Shown: one piece after another, positions 14,134 through 16,295 of the stretch
How positions within the stretch are numbered: position 1 is the first letter of the stretch
Layout of the letters: each line of letters starts with the position of its first letter
Source: CCY15215 sp034932145
GTDB taxonomy: Bacteria > Cyanobacteriota > Cyanobacteriia > Cyanobacteriales > Spirulinaceae
Length of the DNA: 16,295 bases
Assembly (NCBI RefSeq): GCF_034932145.1
Contig: NZ_JAYGHV010000033.1
Coordinates: forward strand, 1-16,295
Direction of reading: 5' to 3'
The notes under the pieces: model-generated
The model's input: the letters and a program-made list of their open reading frames with translations, nothing else
Told to the model about the DNA's origin: nothing
The model's database searches: none
Program-made: the position numbers and the translations under genes

Positions 14134-14173
14134 TAAGATTAAGAAAAGCAATTTACGGGAGAAAAGCGAGCGG

Positions 14174-16168
14174 GTGGAGAAAGGAACGCTGATTGAATTT
14201 AGGTTGCACGGAGAACGTCGGCTCGCCGTCGCGGATCGTCCTGAAGGGAAAAAGAACTGGCTCTTTATTGATGAAAAGGGTCAGTCTCACGCTCTCAAAC
14301 CCCAACGTATTGACTATGAAATTGCCCGAGGCTATGAAGTGAAGGATATTCCCAACTTTCTGGCCGCCATCAAACCTTACCTCGATCCGGCAAACTTAGA
14401 AGTGGCTTGGGAATTGTTGGTGGAAGATGGAGAAGGAGTCACTCCCGCAGATTTGGCGCAACTTCTTTACTCGGAAGATACGCCGACGGTGTGTTATGCC
14501 GCTTATGTCCTGTTGGCAGAAGATAAAATTTATTTCAAACGCAAAGCGGAAACTTATGAACCTCGCCCCAGCAGTCAAGTTGAGGAAATTAAACACCAAA
14601 TTGCCGTTCAAGAACAGCGCCAACGCGATCGCGAAGAATTTTTAGAACGACTCAAACAAAGTCTTGCGGGAGAAACCGTGACCTGGCAAGATGGCGATCG
14701 CCCGCGTTTGGAGTCTCTCGAAAAATTTGTCCTCCAACCTGACAAAAATCACCGTCTCGCCCAAGAAATCCTCGCGACTCTCGATCGCCCCCAAACTGCC
14801 GAGGCGGCCTTTAAACTCTTAGTAGAATTGGGTCGATGGTCGATTCACGAAAACTTATTCCTTCGGCGGAGTGCTTATCCCGTGCAGTTTGCTCAACCTA
14901 TTCTTGATGTTGCCCGAGATCGTTTAATCTCTCCCCCCGAGGATCGCGATGGCGATCGCCTCGATTTAACCCATCTTAAGGTTTACACCATCGACGACGC
15001 AGCCACCGAAGAAATTGACGACGGTTTGAGTGTTGAGGTGACGGCGCAAGGAAGCCAAAAATTATGGATTCACATTGCCGATCCCACTCGCCTCATTACT
15101 TTGGGAGATGTACTAGATCTGGAGGCACGCCGCCGCAGTACCAGTTTATATCTTCCCACTGGGACGATTCCCATGTTCCCGAAAGAACTCGCTACGGGTC
15201 CAATGAGTTTGGTACAGGGGCAACAATGCGCGGCGCTGAGTTTTGCGGTGGTCTTAAATGAGGATGGCTCTCCCCAAACCTATAGCATTCATGCCAGTTG
15301 GATTAAACCCACCTATCGCCTCACTTATGATGATGTGGATGAAATGTTGGAGTTGGGAATTCAGGCAGAACTGGAAATCGCTCATTTAGCCAAAGCTGCT
15401 TTATTACGGCAACAATGGCGCAAGTCTTGCGGGGCGATCGATATTCGTATGCCGGAATCTTCGATTAAAGTCAAGGAAGATGATGAAATCGCGATCGAGC
15501 TTTTAGATGATTCTCTCTCTCGTCAACTCGTGGCGGAAATGATGATTTTAGCCGGGGAAGTGGCGGGATGCTATGGCAAAGATAATAGTTTGGCTTTACC
15601 GTTTCGAGGACAACCTCAACCGGAATTACCGCCAGAAGAGGAACTTCTGCAATTACCAGCAGGTCCGGTGCGTTTCTCTGCTATGCGGCGTTGTATGCCT
15701 CGCAGTGAAATGGGCATTACCCCCGCCCGTCATGCGGGTTTGGGACTGGATACCTACACTCAAGTTACCTCTCCCATTCGCCGCTATACGGATTTATTGG
15801 CTCACTTTCAAATCAAAGCACATTTACGAGGAGAGGAGATTCCTCTCACAGGAGAAGAATTGCAGGCAATTATGTTTAGTGTCACTGCTTCAGCCTATGA
15901 AGCGACCCAAGTAGAACGCCAAACCAATCGCTATTGGGGGCTAGAATATTTGCGCCGCAATGCCGATGAGGTTTGGCAAGCAATGATTTTGCGTTGGTTG
16001 CGCGAAGATGATGGACTATGTTTGATTTTACTGGAAGATTTGGGCTTAGAATTGCCCCATCGGATTTCTCGATCGGTCGCTTTAGGCGATCGCTTTGAGG
16101 TTCAGGTCAGTAGCGCCGATCCGAGGCTTGATACGATTCGTTTCCGAGAGTTAGTCACTTCTGAGTAG
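14174..16168 (+). CDS. RNase II/RNase R family 3'-5' exoribonuclease
   Basis: 664 residues from the GTG at 14174 (VEKGTLIEFRLHGERRLAVA), the N-terminus I know for this cyanobacterial group. The frame is open 29 codons further to a TTG at 14087, but that stretch runs through a tandem DNA repeat. A GGGAG lies about 12 bases before the GTG. The enzyme degrades RNA processively from the 3' end. The RNB domain is evident: YTIDDAATEEIDDGLSVEV (from 271) with metal ligands Asp274, Asp282 and Asp283, LWIHIADPTRLI, RRSTSLYLPTGTIPMFP, YRLTYDDVDEML and the signature SPIRRYTDL (533-541). Glu280 stands where E. coli RNase II has Asp207. The final ~70 residues could be a reduced S1-type domain. It is shorter than E. 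coli RNase R. It stands alone on its strand, behind hairpin-rich leader DNA. Confidence 0.9.
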   Translation: MEKGTLIEFRLHGERRLAVADRPEGKKNWLFIDEKGQSHALKPQRIDYEIARGYEVKDIPNFLAAIKPYLDPANLEVAWELLVEDGEGVTPADLAQLLYSEDTPTVCYAAYVLLAEDKIYFKRKAETYEPRPSSQVEEIKHQIAVQEQRQRDREEFLERLKQSLAGETVTWQDGDRPRLESLEKFVLQPDKNHRLAQEILATLDRPQTAEAAFKLLVELGRWSIHENLFLRRSAYPVQFAQPILDVARDRLISPPEDRDGDRLDLTHLKVYTIDDAATEEIDDGLSVEVTAQGSQKLWIHIADPTRLITLGDVLDLEARRRSTSLYLPTGTIPMFPKELATGPMSLVQGQQCAALSFAVVLNEDGSPQTYSIHASWIKPTYRLTYDDVDEMLELGIQAELEIAHLAKAALLRQQWRKSCGAIDIRMPESSIKVKEDDEIAIELLDDSLSRQLVAEMMILAGEVAGCYGKDNSLALPFRGQPQPELPPEEELLQLPAGPVRFSAMRRCMPRSEMGITPARHAGLGLDTYTQVTSPIRRYTDLLAHFQIKAHLRGEEIPLTGEELQAIMFSVTASAYEATQVERQTNRYWGLEYLRRNADEVWQAMILRWLREDDGLCLILLEDLGLELPHRISRSVALGDRFEVQVSSADPRLDTIRFRELVTSE

Positions 16169-16204
16169 TTATATCAAATCCGCATGAATACTATCATTAA
16201 AAAT

Positions 16205-16229
16205 CTAGGGAGCGAGACGCTCCCACTAC
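16205..16229 (-). repeat. REP-like short hairpin with TCT loop, first of an inverted pair
   Basis: On the minus strand GTAGTG (16229-16224) runs into a 7-bp stem GGGAGCG / CGCTCCC around a TCT loop (stem and loop 16208-16224). It lies 40 bp after the exoribonuclease stop and faces the next element. It could also act as a weak RNA 3' end stabiliser; no T run follows it. Confidence 0.7.
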
Positions 16230-16249
16230 GATAATATTCAATAATTACA

Positions 16250-16271
16250 GTAGTGCGGGCATCTTGCCCGC
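16250..16271 (+). repeat. REP-like short hairpin with TCT loop, second of an inverted pair
   Basis: On the plus strand GTAGTG (16250-16255) runs into a 7-bp stem GCGGGCA / TGCCCGC around a TCT loop (16255-16271). The leader and loop equal those of the element at 16205-16229, while the stem sequence differs. The two face each other across 20 bp. Confidence 0.75.
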
Positions 16272-16295
16272 TTGTTATACCCATTAACCGGATTT

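Noticed and set aside
14087..14173. N-terminal extension of the exoribonuclease from a TTG at 14087.
   Set aside because: It is coded by a short tandem DNA repeat and AT-rich leader; the GTG at 14174 matches the usual family N-terminus.
841..16100. The many GCGATCGC sites as operator sites.
   Set aside because: They occur mainly inside coding sequence at a genome-typical density for HIP1 and show no link to promoters.

Overview
The window is cyanobacterial chromosome. The octamer GCGATCGC (the HIP1 palindrome of cyanobacteria) occurs about 45 to 50 times by eye, roughly once per 350 bp, inside and between genes on both strands. Several products (DUF4912 protein, DUF760 protein, XisI, a short RNase II/R-type exoribonuclease) are typical of filamentous or other HIP1-rich cyanobacteria. 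The genus cannot be fixed from the sequence alone.

Layout, left to right. (1) 1-1825, plus strand: the 3' end of a DUF4912-family gene with a very long in-frame Met-Ser-Gly repeat, an intrinsic terminator, then ftsX. (2) 1834-5593, minus strand: an orphan polyamine-type substrate-binding lipoprotein with a Tat-like signal, a possible 42-codon ORF, a small secreted protein, a DUF760 protein, scpB and an orphan DrrA-type ABC ATPase. (3) 5843-8551, plus strand: a CDP-alcohol phosphatidyltransferase, a frameshifted xisH remnant overlapping an intact xisI, and glycerol kinase glpK. (4) 8553-10414, minus strand: a membrane-anchored NAGPA-type phosphodiester glycosidase, about 570 bp of decayed coding sequence, and a conserved hypothetical gene. 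(5) 10450-11756, plus strand: a small uncharacterised ORF whose stop overlaps the start of queA (ATGA). (6) 11719-13896, minus strand: a histone-deacetylase-family amidohydrolase overlapping the end of queA tail to tail, and an LtrA-family membrane protein. (7) 14174-16168, plus strand: an RNase II/R-family exoribonuclease behind a leader rich in hairpins, followed by two hairpin repeats at the window edge.

Most genes are housekeeping or stand alone: cell division (ftsX), chromosome segregation (scpB), lipid head-group transfer, glycerol phosphorylation, tRNA queuosine synthesis (queA) and RNA turnover. They do not form one pathway. Genes are tightly packed, and three convergent pairs end within 8 bp of each other or overlap.

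I found no convincing new defence or biosynthetic system. The signals most worth a second look are: the expanded MSG-repeat linker; six short hairpin elements, five of which carry a GTAG tetranucleotide at the hairpin base as in REP/RAYT elements; the decayed xisH next to an intact xisI; the unannotated small ORF coupled to queA; the stacked hairpins in the exoribonuclease leader; and the decayed gene cluster at 9450-10024.
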